NCBI GenBank assembly: GCA_017472605.1
Contig: JAFUPV010000010.1
Coordinates: forward strand, 1 to 41,560
DNA length: 41,560 nt
Direction of reading: 5' to 3'
Source: Lachnospiraceae bacterium
GTDB taxonomy: Bacteria > Bacillota > Clostridia > Lachnospirales > Lachnospiraceae
The notes beneath the pieces are model-generated. The model made no database searches. It saw nothing but the letters and a program-made list of their open reading frames with translations, and was not told the origin of the DNA. The translations under genes and the position numbers were made by a program. Below, piece after piece: positions 28,874 to 37,304 of the stretch (position 1 is its first letter; each line of letters opens with the position of its first letter).

Positions 28874-30280
28874 ATGAATATTGGTAAGCGAAAGGCTGCG
28901 GCCCGCGGCACGGGTGCAAACCGGGGCATTATTGAAGGAACCATCTGGAAACAGCTGCTGCTGTTCTTTTTTCCCATTTTGTTCGGCGCTTTTTTCCAGC
29001 AGCTTTATAATACCGTTGACGCGGTGATCGTCGGACGGTTTGTGGGAACCAATGAGCTGGCTGCTGTAGGCGGGTCAACGGGAACGCTGATCAATCTGCT
29101 GTTCGGCTTTTTTATCGGTCTTTCTTCCGGCGCCACGGTAATCATTGCCCAGTTCTATGGCGCGGGAGACGAAACCAATGTGAGCCGTGCCGTACATACG
29201 GCAGTCGCACTTGCCATAGTGGGCGGTGCGGTGCTGACTGTGATTGGACAGCTTCTGGGAAAAATTGCCCTTCGCTGGATGCAGACTCCGGACGAGGTAA
29301 TCGGCTTTGCGGAAATCTATCTGCGGATCTTTTTCCTTGGAATGATTCCTAACCTTTATTACAACATCTGTGCAGCAATTCTCCGAGCGGTGGGAGATTC
29401 CAGACGTCCGCTGTACATTCTGATCTTCACCTGTCTGATGAATGTGGTTCTTGACCTGCTGTTTGTTGTAGTCTTCCGTCTTTCCGTGACCGGCGTCGCA
29501 GTTGCGACAGTTCTCTCCCAGCTGATCAGCGCCGTTCTGATCACAGTCTGCCTGATGCGGACAAAAGACTGTTACCGTCTGGACTGGAAACAGGTTCGCT
29601 TCCACAAAACGCTCCTGATCCGAATCATTCAGATCGGACTTCCGGCCGGCTTTCAGTCCGTCATGTACAATCTGGCCAATATTGTGATTCAGTCCAACGT
29701 CAATCTGCTGGGAAGCAGCACAATGGCGGCTTACACGGCATATTCCAAGATTGATTCCGTCTTCTGGATGCTCATGAACGCATTCGGTGTGTCCGTTTCC
29801 ACCTTCAGCGGCCAGAATTTCGGTGCAGGCCGGATCGACCGCGTCAAAAAGAGCATGAAAATCTGTCTGGCAATGGCTATGGGAACGACCATCGGATTGA
29901 GTGTCCTGCTTCACTTCGTTGGGGAGTATGTGTACATGCTGTTCTCTGGTGATGAAGAGGTAATCCGGATCGGCATGCAGATCCTCCATTTTCTGACGCC
30001 GATCTACTTTACCTATGTCAGCATCGAAGTGATTTCCGGAACCGTCCGTGCCATGGGCTTTGTAGTGGTCCCCATGCTGATGACCTGCGGCGGTGTCTGC
30101 GTGCTGCGTCTTCTCTGGCTCTTCCTGGTGGTACCATCAAACCGTACCATCACCATGATCCTGTTCAGCTATCCGCTGTCCTGGGTGGTAACGACGATCC
30201 TGTTTTTCCTGTATTACTGGTATCTGAACCGCAGCGGGAAAATCAGGGCGAGAGGGATTCTGAACGATGGAACCATCTGA
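28874..30280 (+). CDS. MATE-family multidrug efflux transporter (first)
   Basis: A 468-residue integral membrane antiporter of the MATE family, with about 12 helices. Typical features: N-terminal WKQLLLFFFPILFGAFFQQLYNTVDAVIVGRFVG, the LINLLFGFFIGLSSGATVIIAQFYGA loop, and the symmetry-related second half with SGQNFGAGR. Exports organic cations or drugs with Na+ or H+. ATG 28874 has AGGAG nine bases upstream; earlier starts lack the site. A second MATE gene follows after 188 bases with no obvious terminator. The two are paralogous but clearly diverged. Confidence 0.93.
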   Translation: MNIGKRKAAARGTGANRGIIEGTIWKQLLLFFFPILFGAFFQQLYNTVDAVIVGRFVGTNELAAVGGSTGTLINLLFGFFIGLSSGATVIIAQFYGAGDETNVSRAVHTAVALAIVGGAVLTVIGQLLGKIALRWMQTPDEVIGFAEIYLRIFFLGMIPNLYYNICAAILRAVGDSRRPLYILIFTCLMNVVLDLLFVVVFRLSVTGVAVATVLSQLISAVLITVCLMRTKDCYRLDWKQVRFHKTLLIRIIQIGLPAGFQSVMYNLANIVIQSNVNLLGSSTMAAYTAYSKIDSVFWMLMNAFGVSVSTFSGQNFGAGRIDRVKKSMKICLAMAMGTTIGLSVLLHFVGEYVYMLFSGDEEVIRIGMQILHFLTPIYFTYVSIEVISGTVRAMGFVVVPMLMTCGGVCVLRLLWLFLVVPSNRTITMILFSYPLSWVVTTILFFLYYWYLNRSGKIRARGILNDGTI

Positions 30281-30468
30281 GCGCAGAAGCAGTGAACCGG
30301 CAGGAGGTGCCGCAGACTGAGAAAAACGGACGGGCCGGGAATTGGGAGATGAGGAACGGCAGCGAATCTGCGCTGGGATGAAAATCAGGAGTGCAGAAGA
30401 ATCGGTTCGCAGCGAATCGGGCGCAGAGGCGCCAAAGAGGGAATAGAAAATGAGAAGGGAATAATAAC

Positions 30469-31860
30469 ATGAAATGGAAAGAAAAATTTCTGGGTGATAA
30501 GGCCTTCTACCGGATGATCCTGATGGTGGCGATTCCGATTATTGTCCAGAACGGAATTACAAACTTTGTCAACCTGCTTGACAACATCATGGTCGGCCAG
30601 CTGGGAACGGAGTCCATGTCCGGCGTATCCATTGCCAACCAGCTGATCAACGTATATAATATCTGTATTTTCGGCGGCATGTCCGGTGCGGGAATCTTTA
30701 CTGCCCAGTATTTTGGAAAAGGCGATCAGGAAGGCATCCGCAGCACATTCCGCTTCAAATGCCTGACTGCTCTGATCATGATTGCTGCCGGACTGCTGAT
30801 TCTTGGATTTGGCGGAAGCAAACTGGTTCATCTGTTCCTGAACGAAGAAGGATCGGCAGCATCCATTGAAATCACATGGAGTGAAAGCATGAAATATCTT
30901 CACATCATGATGATCGGGCTTGTCCCCTATGCGATTGGGCAGGTCTATGTCAGCACGCTCCGCGAAACCGGAGAGACCATGCTTCCGATGAAAGCGGGAA
31001 TCGCGGCGATCCTTGTCAATCTTGTGTTCAACTACCTGCTGATCTATGGCAGCTTCGGATTCCCGCGCCTTGGTGTGGAGGGCGCTGCCATTGCTACTGT
31101 TCTGTCCCGATTTGTCGAACTGGGGATCGTAGTGATCTGGACCCATACCCATAAGGAGCGCATGCCCTATGTGGAAGGCATTTACCGTACCATGAAAGTG
31201 CCGTTTGCTCTTTTAAAGCAGATCCTGGCAAAAGGAGCGCCGCTGATGATCAATGAAGTGCTCTGGGCATCCGGATCTGCGACGCTTGCTCAGTGCTACT
31301 CCATGCGCGGACTGGAAGCGGTGGCTGCGATCAATATCAGCTACACAATTGCCAATCTGTTCAATGTGATCTTCATGTCTTTCGGAACGGTAATTGCCAT
31401 TGTTGTCGGCAGCCAGCTGGGAGCAGGAAAACTGGAAGAGGCAAAGAAAACGGACATAAAAATCATCTTTTTCGTTGTCTGCGTCTGCATTGCAGTGGGA
31501 AGCCTGATGGCCGCGTTTGCGCCGGCATTCCCCAGACTTTACCAGACCTCGGATCAGGTACGGAGCCTGGCGGTGCAGCTGATCCGCGTCCTTGCCCTGT
31601 TCATGCCTGTCATGGGCTTCACCCATGCGTCTTATTTTACCATGCGTTCCGGAGGGAAGACCATCATCACCTTCCTGTTTGACAGCGTGTTCATGTGGGT
31701 CATCGTCTTTCCGGTTGCCTACATTCTGGGACATCACACCACGGTTCCGCTGATCCCCATGTACATCATCTGCCAGTCCACCGATCTGATCAAAGCGGTC
31801 ATTGGAGGTGTGCTGATCCAGAAAGGTGTATGGATCAACAACATGGTGGAAGACATCTGA
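30469..31860 (+). CDS. MATE-family multidrug efflux transporter (second)
   Basis: A 463-residue MATE antiporter with about 12 membrane helices. Family features are AIPIIVQNGITNFVNLLDNIMVGQLGTESMSGVSIANQL in the first half, the QYFGKGD loop and the second-half VGSQLGAGKLEEAKK loop. Start ATG 30469 has GAAGGGAA upstream. It is more distant from the first MATE than a recent tandem duplication would be. The 30281-30468 gap is purine-rich and shows nothing I can name. A nitroreductase gene follows after 136 bases. Confidence 0.93.
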   Translation: MKWKEKFLGDKAFYRMILMVAIPIIVQNGITNFVNLLDNIMVGQLGTESMSGVSIANQLINVYNICIFGGMSGAGIFTAQYFGKGDQEGIRSTFRFKCLTALIMIAAGLLILGFGGSKLVHLFLNEEGSAASIEITWSESMKYLHIMMIGLVPYAIGQVYVSTLRETGETMLPMKAGIAAILVNLVFNYLLIYGSFGFPRLGVEGAAIATVLSRFVELGIVVIWTHTHKERMPYVEGIYRTMKVPFALLKQILAKGAPLMINEVLWASGSATLAQCYSMRGLEAVAAINISYTIANLFNVIFMSFGTVIAIVVGSQLGAGKLEEAKKTDIKIIFFVVCVCIAVGSLMAAFAPAFPRLYQTSDQVRSLAVQLIRVLALFMPVMGFTHASYFTMRSGGKTIITFLFDSVFMWVIVFPVAYILGHHTTVPLIPMYIICQSTDLIKAVIGGVLIQKGVWINNMVEDI

Positions 31861-31996
31861 TGGCAGATTATAAAACAGGAAACACAGGGAGTGAACCCTT
31901 TGGAAACGAAAGGACATAAAAACAAACGCCGCAAAAAATCATCAGAAACCGATGGTAACGTCGGCGAATCCATAAAACGATCAGGAGGAATGAAAC

Positions 31997-32581
31997 ATGG
32001 AATTAATGGAATTACTGAAAACAAGACGTACCTACCGCCGCTTTGACCAGAGCCGCCCGGTGCCGCAGGATGTAGTGGAGGACATCATCCGCTCCCAGCA
32101 GTATGCTTCCTGCGGAAACAACAGACAGCCGCTGCGCTATGCGGTAGTGCAGACACCGGAGCTGGTGGAAAAGGTCTATGCTCAGGTAAAGTGGGCGGCA
32201 TCCCTTCCGCCGGAGCAGGGAACACCGAAGGACGGAGAGCATCCGACGCTGTTTGTGGCTGTGCTTGAGGACCTGGGGCTGCGCAATGCCATAACCGGCT
32301 GTGATGCCGGTCTTGCTATCAGCAACATGACACTTGCTGCATGGAATAAAGGTGTGGGAAGCTGCATCATGGCAAACATTAAGCGCACAGAGATCATGGA
32401 GATCCTTGGACTGGATCCGGAGAAGGTCAGCATTCACAGTGTAATCGCCTTCGGCTATCCGACCCACAAGAGCATCATTCAGGAAGTGGAAGAGGGTGAG
32501 CCGCTGGCCTACTATCTGAATGAGAACAGGGATTATGTGGTACCGCGCCATAAGACAGAGGCGGTTGTCACAATCCTGTAA
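31997..32581 (+). CDS. nitroreductase-family flavoprotein
   Basis: A 194-residue FMN-dependent NAD(P)H oxidoreductase of the nitroreductase fold. The N-terminal FMN-phosphate motif RRTYRRFD lies at about 10-17, with ASCGNNRQPLRYAVV at about 37-51, then the dimer core DAGLAISNMTLAAWNKGVGSCIM and a late VIAFGYPTHK. The substrate is unknown; members reduce nitroaromatics, quinones or flavins. Start ATG 31997 has AGGAGG seven bases upstream. It closes the efflux region and is followed by a terminator. Confidence 0.92.
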   Translation: MELMELLKTRRTYRRFDQSRPVPQDVVEDIIRSQQYASCGNNRQPLRYAVVQTPELVEKVYAQVKWAASLPPEQGTPKDGEHPTLFVAVLEDLGLRNAITGCDAGLAISNMTLAAWNKGVGSCIMANIKRTEIMEILGLDPEKVSIHSVIAFGYPTHKSIIQEVEEGEPLAYYLNENRDYVVPRHKTEAVVTIL

Positions 32582-32639
32582 TCGGCAGGCTTTGTAAGAG
32601 GCAGTGCCGCTCTGACACAGAATGTTTCAAGCAAAAAAG

Positions 32640-32684
32640 ACGGGCAGTTTCTGGTCCATGGGGATTAGAAGCGGCCCGTTTTTT
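32640..32684 (+). terminator. intrinsic terminator
   Basis: ACGGGC (32640-32645) pairs with GCCCGT (32674-32679) followed by a T run. The stretch 32691-32859 is AT-rich and shows no gene or motif that I can support. Confidence 0.7.
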
Positions 32685-32859
32685 ACGATCGCGGAGTTTT
32701 GTCAGGAATATTTGAACAGTACTGTCTGCCCGTGTGCTTGCGACTGGCTTTCACGCGAAATGTACAGCTTTAATCGGGGGCAGTTGAATTATTGGCAGAT
32801 AATAATTTTTGGAATTCCGATTGCTTCGTAAAGCTGTCAGTCAATTAAAAAAAGTGTCG

Positions 32860-32908
32860 ACCCTAAATATAGTGGGAATGCGATTGACAAAACCACAAGA
32901 TGTTGTAT
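32860..32908. promoter_or_regulatory. candidate pair of NrdR boxes
   Basis: ACCCTAAATATAGTGG (32860-32875) matches the 16-base NrdR palindrome ACACTATATATAGTGT at 13 positions. A weaker second box, CCACAAGATGTTGTAT (32893-32908), starts 33 bases later, about three helical turns, and overlaps the nrdD promoter. NrdR represses ribonucleotide reductase genes through paired boxes of this kind. Confidence 0.7.
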
Positions 32909-32911
32909 AAT
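32884..32911 (+). promoter_or_regulatory. nrdD: promoter of nrdD
   Basis: TTGACA (32884-32889), 16-base spacer, TATAAT (32906-32911), both perfect. The second NrdR box covers the spacer. Confidence 0.9.
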
Positions 32912-33006
32912 GAATATGCGATCCGAAGAAGAATTCGTTTGTGTGCGGATGTGCCGAAGGCACGGGATCATTTCTGCACAAATACATAAGATACCGGAGG
33001 GGTGCC

Positions 33007-35169
33007 ATGAAGATTATTAAGCGGAGCGGCATGGAAGTCGCTTTTGATTTAAATAAGATAATGACTGCGGTCGAAAAAGCAAACAACAGTGTGGTGGAAG
33101 AAGAGCGTCTGACACAGGAACAGATCGACCGGATCTCACAGAACGTGGAAGAACAGTGCAATTGCGTCAATCGTGCACTGAATGTAGAAGAGATCCAGGA
33201 CCTTGTTGAGGACCAGATCATGTCAGAAGGGGCCTATGCGGTAGCAAGAAACTACATCACCTACCGCTATAAACGCGCGCTGGTGCGCAAAGCCAATTCT
33301 ACCGACAAACAGATCCTCAGTCTGCTGGAGTGCAACAACGAAGAGGTCAAGCAGGAAAATTCCAATAAAAATCCGACAGTCAACAGCGTTCAGAGAGACT
33401 ACATCGCCGGTGAAGTCAGCAAAGACATCACAAGACGTTTTCTGCTGCCGGAAGACATTGTGGATGCCCATGAGCAGGGCGTGATCCATTTCCACGACTC
33501 CGACTATTTTGCCCAGCACATGCACAACTGCTGTCTGATCAATCTGGAGGATATGCTTCAGAACGGTACGGTAATCAGTGAGACCATGATTGATAAGCCA
33601 AAGAGCTTCTCCACTGCCTGCAACATCGCAACGCAGGGAATTGCCCAGATTGCCAGCTCTCAGTACGGCGGTCAGAGCATCTCTCTTGCTCATCTGGCAC
33701 CGTTTGTCCAGGTCAGCCGTGAAAAATTCCGCCGCATGGTAAGAGAAGAACTGACTGCTTCCGGAATCTGCGCGACAGACGATCAGATCAATGAAATTGC
33801 CGAACAGCGCGTAAAAGAGGAGATCAACCGCGGCGTGCAGATGATCCAGTACCAGGTAATCACACTGATGACTACCAACGGCCAGGCACCGTTCATCACC
33901 GTGTTCATGTACATCGATGAGGTGCCGGAAGGACAGACAAGAGAGGATCTGGTAGCCATCATTGAGGAAATGCTTCATCAGCGGATCAAAGGTGTTAAAA
34001 ACGAAAAAGGCGTGTACATCACACCTGCCTTCCCGAAGCTGATCTATGTGCTGGAAGAGGACAACATCCATGAGGACAGCAAGTACTACTATCTGACAAA
34101 GCTGGCTGCCCAGTGTACCGCAAAGCGCATGGTTCCGGACTACATTTCCGAGAAAATCATGAAACAGCTAAAGGACGGAAACTGCTACCCCTGCATGGGA
34201 TGCCGTTCCTTCCTGACTGTGTACCATGATGAACAGGAGAAACCGAAGTTCTACGGCCGCTTCAATCAGGGTGTGGTAACGCTTAACCTGGTGGACATTG
34301 CCTGCTCCTCCGGAAAAGACATGGATCGTTTCTGGCAGCTGATGGATGAGCGCCTGGATCTGTGCTACCGCGCGCTGATGTGCCGCCACAACCGTCTGAA
34401 AGGAACGCCTTCCGATGTTGCGCCGATCCTGTGGCAGTACGGAGCGCTCAGCCGTCTGAAAAAGGGAGAAAAGATTGACAAGCTGCTTTACAACGGCTAT
34501 TCCACCATCTCTCTTGGCTATGCTGGTCTGTGCGAGTGTACCCGTTACATGATGGGCGTTTCTCACACGGAGGCGGACGGAACCGCGTTTGCGCTGGCTG
34601 TCATGAAACGTCTGAATGATGCGTGTGCAGCGTGGAGAAAGGAGACTTCCATCGATTTCAGTCTCTATGGAACGCCGCTTGAGTCAACCACCTACAAGTT
34701 TGCGAAGTGTCTGCAGAAGCGTTTCGGCAAGATTGAAGGCGTAACGGACAAGAACTATATCACAAACAGCTACCATGTCCATGTGACGGAGCCGATCAAC
34801 GCGTTTGAGAAACTGAGATTCGAAGCCCAGTTCCAGGCACTTTCACCGGGAGGAGCCATCAGCTATGTGGAAGTTCCCAACATGAACAACAACCTGGAAG
34901 CAGTCCTGTCTGTCATGAAATACATCTATGACAACATCATGTATGCGGAACTGAATACCAAGAGTGACTACTGCCAGATCTGCGGCTATGACGGAGAAAT
35001 CACGATTGTGAACGATGAGGACGGCAAACTGGTCTGGGAGTGCCCCAACTGCAAAAACCGTGATCAGGACAAGATGAATGTGGCCCGGAGAACCTGCGGA
35101 TATATCGGAACTCAGTTCTGGAATCAGGGACGTACCCAGGAAATCAGAGAACGTGTGCTTCACCTGTAA
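33007..35169 (+). CDS. nrdD: anaerobic ribonucleoside-triphosphate reductase
   Basis: Class III glycyl-radical enzyme that reduces NTPs to dNTPs without oxygen. 720 residues. An N-terminal ATP-cone (MKIIKRSGMEVAFDLNKIMTAV) senses ATP/dATP. The core has HFHDSDYFAQHMHNCCLINLEDML, PCMGCRSFL, and NLVDIACSS. Near the C-terminus, CQICG and CPNC bind zinc, followed by the glycyl-radical motif RTCGYIG at 695-701. Start ATG 33007 has GGAGG six bases upstream. The activase gene nrdG is not adjacent, which is unusual. Confidence 0.96.
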   Translation: MKIIKRSGMEVAFDLNKIMTAVEKANNSVVEEERLTQEQIDRISQNVEEQCNCVNRALNVEEIQDLVEDQIMSEGAYAVARNYITYRYKRALVRKANSTDKQILSLLECNNEEVKQENSNKNPTVNSVQRDYIAGEVSKDITRRFLLPEDIVDAHEQGVIHFHDSDYFAQHMHNCCLINLEDMLQNGTVISETMIDKPKSFSTACNIATQGIAQIASSQYGGQSISLAHLAPFVQVSREKFRRMVREELTASGICATDDQINEIAEQRVKEEINRGVQMIQYQVITLMTTNGQAPFITVFMYIDEVPEGQTREDLVAIIEEMLHQRIKGVKNEKGVYITPAFPKLIYVLEEDNIHEDSKYYYLTKLAAQCTAKRMVPDYISEKIMKQLKDGNCYPCMGCRSFLTVYHDEQEKPKFYGRFNQGVVTLNLVDIACSSGKDMDRFWQLMDERLDLCYRALMCRHNRLKGTPSDVAPILWQYGALSRLKKGEKIDKLLYNGYSTISLGYAGLCECTRYMMGVSHTEADGTAFALAVMKRLNDACAAWRKETSIDFSLYGTPLESTTYKFAKCLQKRFGKIEGVTDKNYITNSYHVHVTEPINAFEKLRFEAQFQALSPGGAISYVEVPNMNNNLEAVLSVMKYIYDNIMYAELNTKSDYCQICGYDGEITIVNDEDGKLVWECPNCKNRDQDKMNVARRTCGYIGTQFWNQGRTQEIRERVLHL

Positions 35170-35270
35170 CTGTATCGGGAAGACAGACAGACGGATGGCT
35201 GCGAAACGGGGAGCGTGCAGGGATATTTCACTGCAGAGACGGATAAATTGATTGGAAAAGATAAAAACGC

Positions 35271-35299
35271 TTGAAAAATGATGCAAGTTGTGATATAAG
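35271..35299 (+). promoter_or_regulatory. promoter of the BlaI-type gene
   Basis: TTGAAA (35271-35276), 17-base spacer, TATAAG (35294-35299). The gap 35170-35405 shows nothing else. Confidence 0.6.
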
Positions 35300-35405
35300 T
35301 AAACCAGAGTCTGCTTTGCCACAAAATGTACGCGTGCTGAGGTCATGCTGCGGACAAAGCATGGAATATCGATCCAAGGATCGGGAAAACGAAAGGAGTC
35401 ACAAT

Positions 35406-35798
35406 ATGCAGAAGGAACAGATCATGCCAATGCTTTCTGATGGCGAGTTTGAGATCATGGAGTGTGTCTGGTGTTCAGAAAAAGCACCGACTCAGACTGG
35501 TATCATGCGCTGGGTAAACGAGAAAAACAATAAAACTCTTAAGGTAGCTACAATCGCAACCTACATCCGCCGCATCATGTGGAAGGGATATCTGGAGAAG
35601 ATCGACAAGAATGACGGACATCCGGTATACCATGCACTGGTATCCAGAGATGAGTATTTTGCAAGAACTTCTGATGAATTCTACAAGAGATGGGGCGTAG
35701 GAAGAGTATTCCAGCTTGCTGCAAACTACTTTGTAAAGGCAGATGAGAGCGCACAGGAAGAGTTTATCAATACCTGCAACGAAATGAGAAACAAATAA
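35406..35798 (+). CDS. BlaI/MecI-family transcriptional repressor
   Basis: A 130-residue winged-helix dimeric repressor. The N-terminal wHTH reads MLSDGEFEIMECVWCSEKAPTQTGIM, then LKVATIATYIRRIMWKGYLEKID as the recognition helix and wing, ending in the VYHALVSRDEY segment of BlaI. The C-terminal half forms the dimer helices. In classical systems BlaI is cleaved by a BlaR1 sensor; no blaR1 or beta-lactamase gene is nearby, so its target and signal are unknown. ATG 35406 has AAAGGAG upstream; longer starts overlap the promoter. It is a single-gene unit with a terminator. Confidence 0.88.
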   Translation: MQKEQIMPMLSDGEFEIMECVWCSEKAPTQTGIMRWVNEKNNKTLKVATIATYIRRIMWKGYLEKIDKNDGHPVYHALVSRDEYFARTSDEFYKRWGVGRVFQLAANYFVKADESAQEEFINTCNEMRNK

Positions 35799-35821
35799 AA
35801 AATACCATGTATGAAACAGAG

Positions 35822-35860
35822 CCGGACTGTGAGAGACTTCCCATAGTCCGGTTTTCTTTT
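35822..35860 (+). terminator. intrinsic terminator
   Basis: CCGGACT (35822-35828) pairs with AGTCCGG (35845-35851), followed by TTTTCTTTT. Confidence 0.8.
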
Positions 35861-35866
35861 GCTTAT

Positions 35867-35950
35867 GCATCCAGGCGAATGTGCCGGCGACACGTTCAGT
35901 CGGATTTCCCCACCCTCGAGCGGCCGTTCCAATGACACGTTCGGTCAGAC
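35867..35950 (+). repeat. dispersed palindromic element, copy D with partial second copy
   Basis: GCATCC (35867-35872), AGG, arms CGAATGTG and CACGTTCA around CCGGCGA, then GTCGGAT (to 35905). A partial second copy (35929-35950: CCAATGA, CACGTTCG, GTCAGAC) follows 45 bases later, the same spacing as A1 to A2. Confidence 0.8.
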
Positions 35951-35991
35951 TGCTGATCGATTCCGGAGCGCTCCTTCCGGTGAAAAAAAGC

Positions 35992-36020
35992 TTGTCATCA
36001 ATTCATATCTGAGATATAAT
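35992..36020 (+). promoter_or_regulatory. promoter of the tsaE operon
   Basis: TTGTCA (35992-35997), 17-base spacer, perfect TATAAT (36015-36020). Confidence 0.88.
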
Positions 36021-36046
36021 ATTCGCGAACAGAAAGGGAGTCAGCT

Positions 36047-36511
36047 ATGAAAGAAATTTATGAAACAACAGCGCCGCAGCAGACATTTGCGCTTGCACGT
36101 CAGCTGGCAGAACAGGCAGTTCCCGGCTCTGTCTTTTGTCTGGATGGTGATCTTGGAACGGGAAAAACCGTGTTCACGCAGGGATTTGCTGCCGGACTGG
36201 GAATTGAGGGACCGGTAAACAGCCCGACGTTTACAATTATCTGTGAATATGAAGAGGGAAGACTGCCGCTGTACCATTTTGATGTATACCGGATTTCGGA
36301 TCCGGAAGAAATGGATGAGATCGGATACGAAGATTATTTTTTCGGCAGAGGAGTTACCATGGTGGAATGGGCTTCTCTGATTTGGGAACTCATTCCGCGG
36401 GAAGCAATCCGGATCACTATAGAAAAAGAACCGGAACGCGGCTTCGACTACAGAAGGATCACAATTGATGACCGCGCGGACTGTCTTGGCGGCAGAATTG
36501 CCGGATTCTGA
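36047..36511 (+). CDS. tsaE: tRNA threonylcarbamoyladenosine biosynthesis ATPase TsaE
   Basis: ATPase that works with TsaB and TsaD to install t6A at position 37 of ANN-reading tRNAs. 154 residues, the family size. Walker A GDLGTGKT is at 34-41, then SPTFTIICEY, LYHFDVYRI and the VTMVEWASL segment holding the conserved Glu-Trp. Start ATG 36047 has AAGGGAG upstream. First gene of the operon tsaE-tsaB-rimI, with a 20-base gap to tsaB. Confidence 0.95.
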   Translation: MKEIYETTAPQQTFALARQLAEQAVPGSVFCLDGDLGTGKTVFTQGFAAGLGIEGPVNSPTFTIICEYEEGRLPLYHFDVYRISDPEEMDEIGYEDYFFGRGVTMVEWASLIWELIPREAIRITIEKEPERGFDYRRITIDDRADCLGGRIAGF

Positions 36512-36531
36512 GAAAAGCAGGAGGAGAAACC

Positions 36532-37245
36532 TTGAAAATATTGGGAATCGAAAGCGCAGCGATGGTGGCAGGCGCCGCGCTGCTGGAGAATGATCGGATC
36601 ATCGCAGAATATACAGTTAATCTGAAACAGACCCATTCGCAGACACTGCTGCCGATGATTGATGAGATAATCCGTGTCACCGGAATTGACAAAAAAGAAC
36701 TGGATGCGATTGCTGTTTCTGCCGGTCCCGGATCCTATACCGGTCTGAGAATCGGAAGCGCGACTGCAAAGGGACTCGGTCTTGCCCTGAAGAAACCGGT
36801 GGTTTCCGTTCCAACCCTTGCGGCAATGGCGTACCAGTGCTATGGAAGCGGTCGGGAAGTCAGTCCGATCATGGACGCCAGACGCGGACAGGTATATACC
36901 GCGTTATACCGTTTCGGCGCAGATGGAACCATGATCACAGAAGAAGAACCGCAGGTAATCCTGATGGAAGAATGGATGAAGAAGCTGGAGGAGAGGGGCG
37001 GACAGATTCTGTTCACCGGTGACGGAATTCCGGTGTTTGGTGAACGAATCCTTCAGGTGCTGCCCGGAAGCCTTCTTGCCCCCGCGCACATGAACCGTGA
37101 ACGTGCCGCTTCGGTAGCGTCTCTTGGAGCGCTTCTGTATCAGGAAGGAAAAACGGAAACGGCAGCGGAGCATCTTCCTGTCTATCTGCGCAAGCCGCAG
37201 GCGGAACGGGAACGGGAGGAACGTGCTGCGCAGCAGAACGGCTGA
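36532..37245 (+). CDS. tsaB: t6A biosynthesis protein TsaB
   Basis: Non-catalytic ASKHA-fold partner that dimerises with TsaD. 237 residues. N-terminal KILGIESA phosphate-loop strand, KQTHSQTLLPMIDEI, and the signature SAGPGSYTGLRIG (about 63-75) followed by AKGLGLAL. The middle has PIMDARRGQVYTALY. The start is TTG 36532 with AGGAGG seven bases upstream; no ATG lies between. The last 20 residues are highly charged (EREREERAAQQNG). Confidence 0.95.
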   Translation: MKILGIESAAMVAGAALLENDRIIAEYTVNLKQTHSQTLLPMIDEIIRVTGIDKKELDAIAVSAGPGSYTGLRIGSATAKGLGLALKKPVVSVPTLAAMAYQCYGSGREVSPIMDARRGQVYTALYRFGADGTMITEEEPQVILMEEWMKKLEERGGQILFTGDGIPVFGERILQVLPGSLLAPAHMNRERAASVASLGALLYQEGKTETAAEHLPVYLRKPQAEREREERAAQQNG

Positions 37246-37304
37246 ATACAGACGGAAAGGAGTGTGTGACCGCTGTCTGAAATCCGGCGGTCATCTCAAA
37301 AAGT

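Noticed and set aside
31860-31919. A 19-codon frame overlapping the second MATE stop as ATGA
   Set aside because: No ribosome site of its own, too short to judge, and no recognisable feature; likely chance.
32622-32831. A 69-codon + frame after the nitroreductase gene
   Set aside because: It runs through the terminator hairpin, has no ribosome site, and has an unlikely composition.
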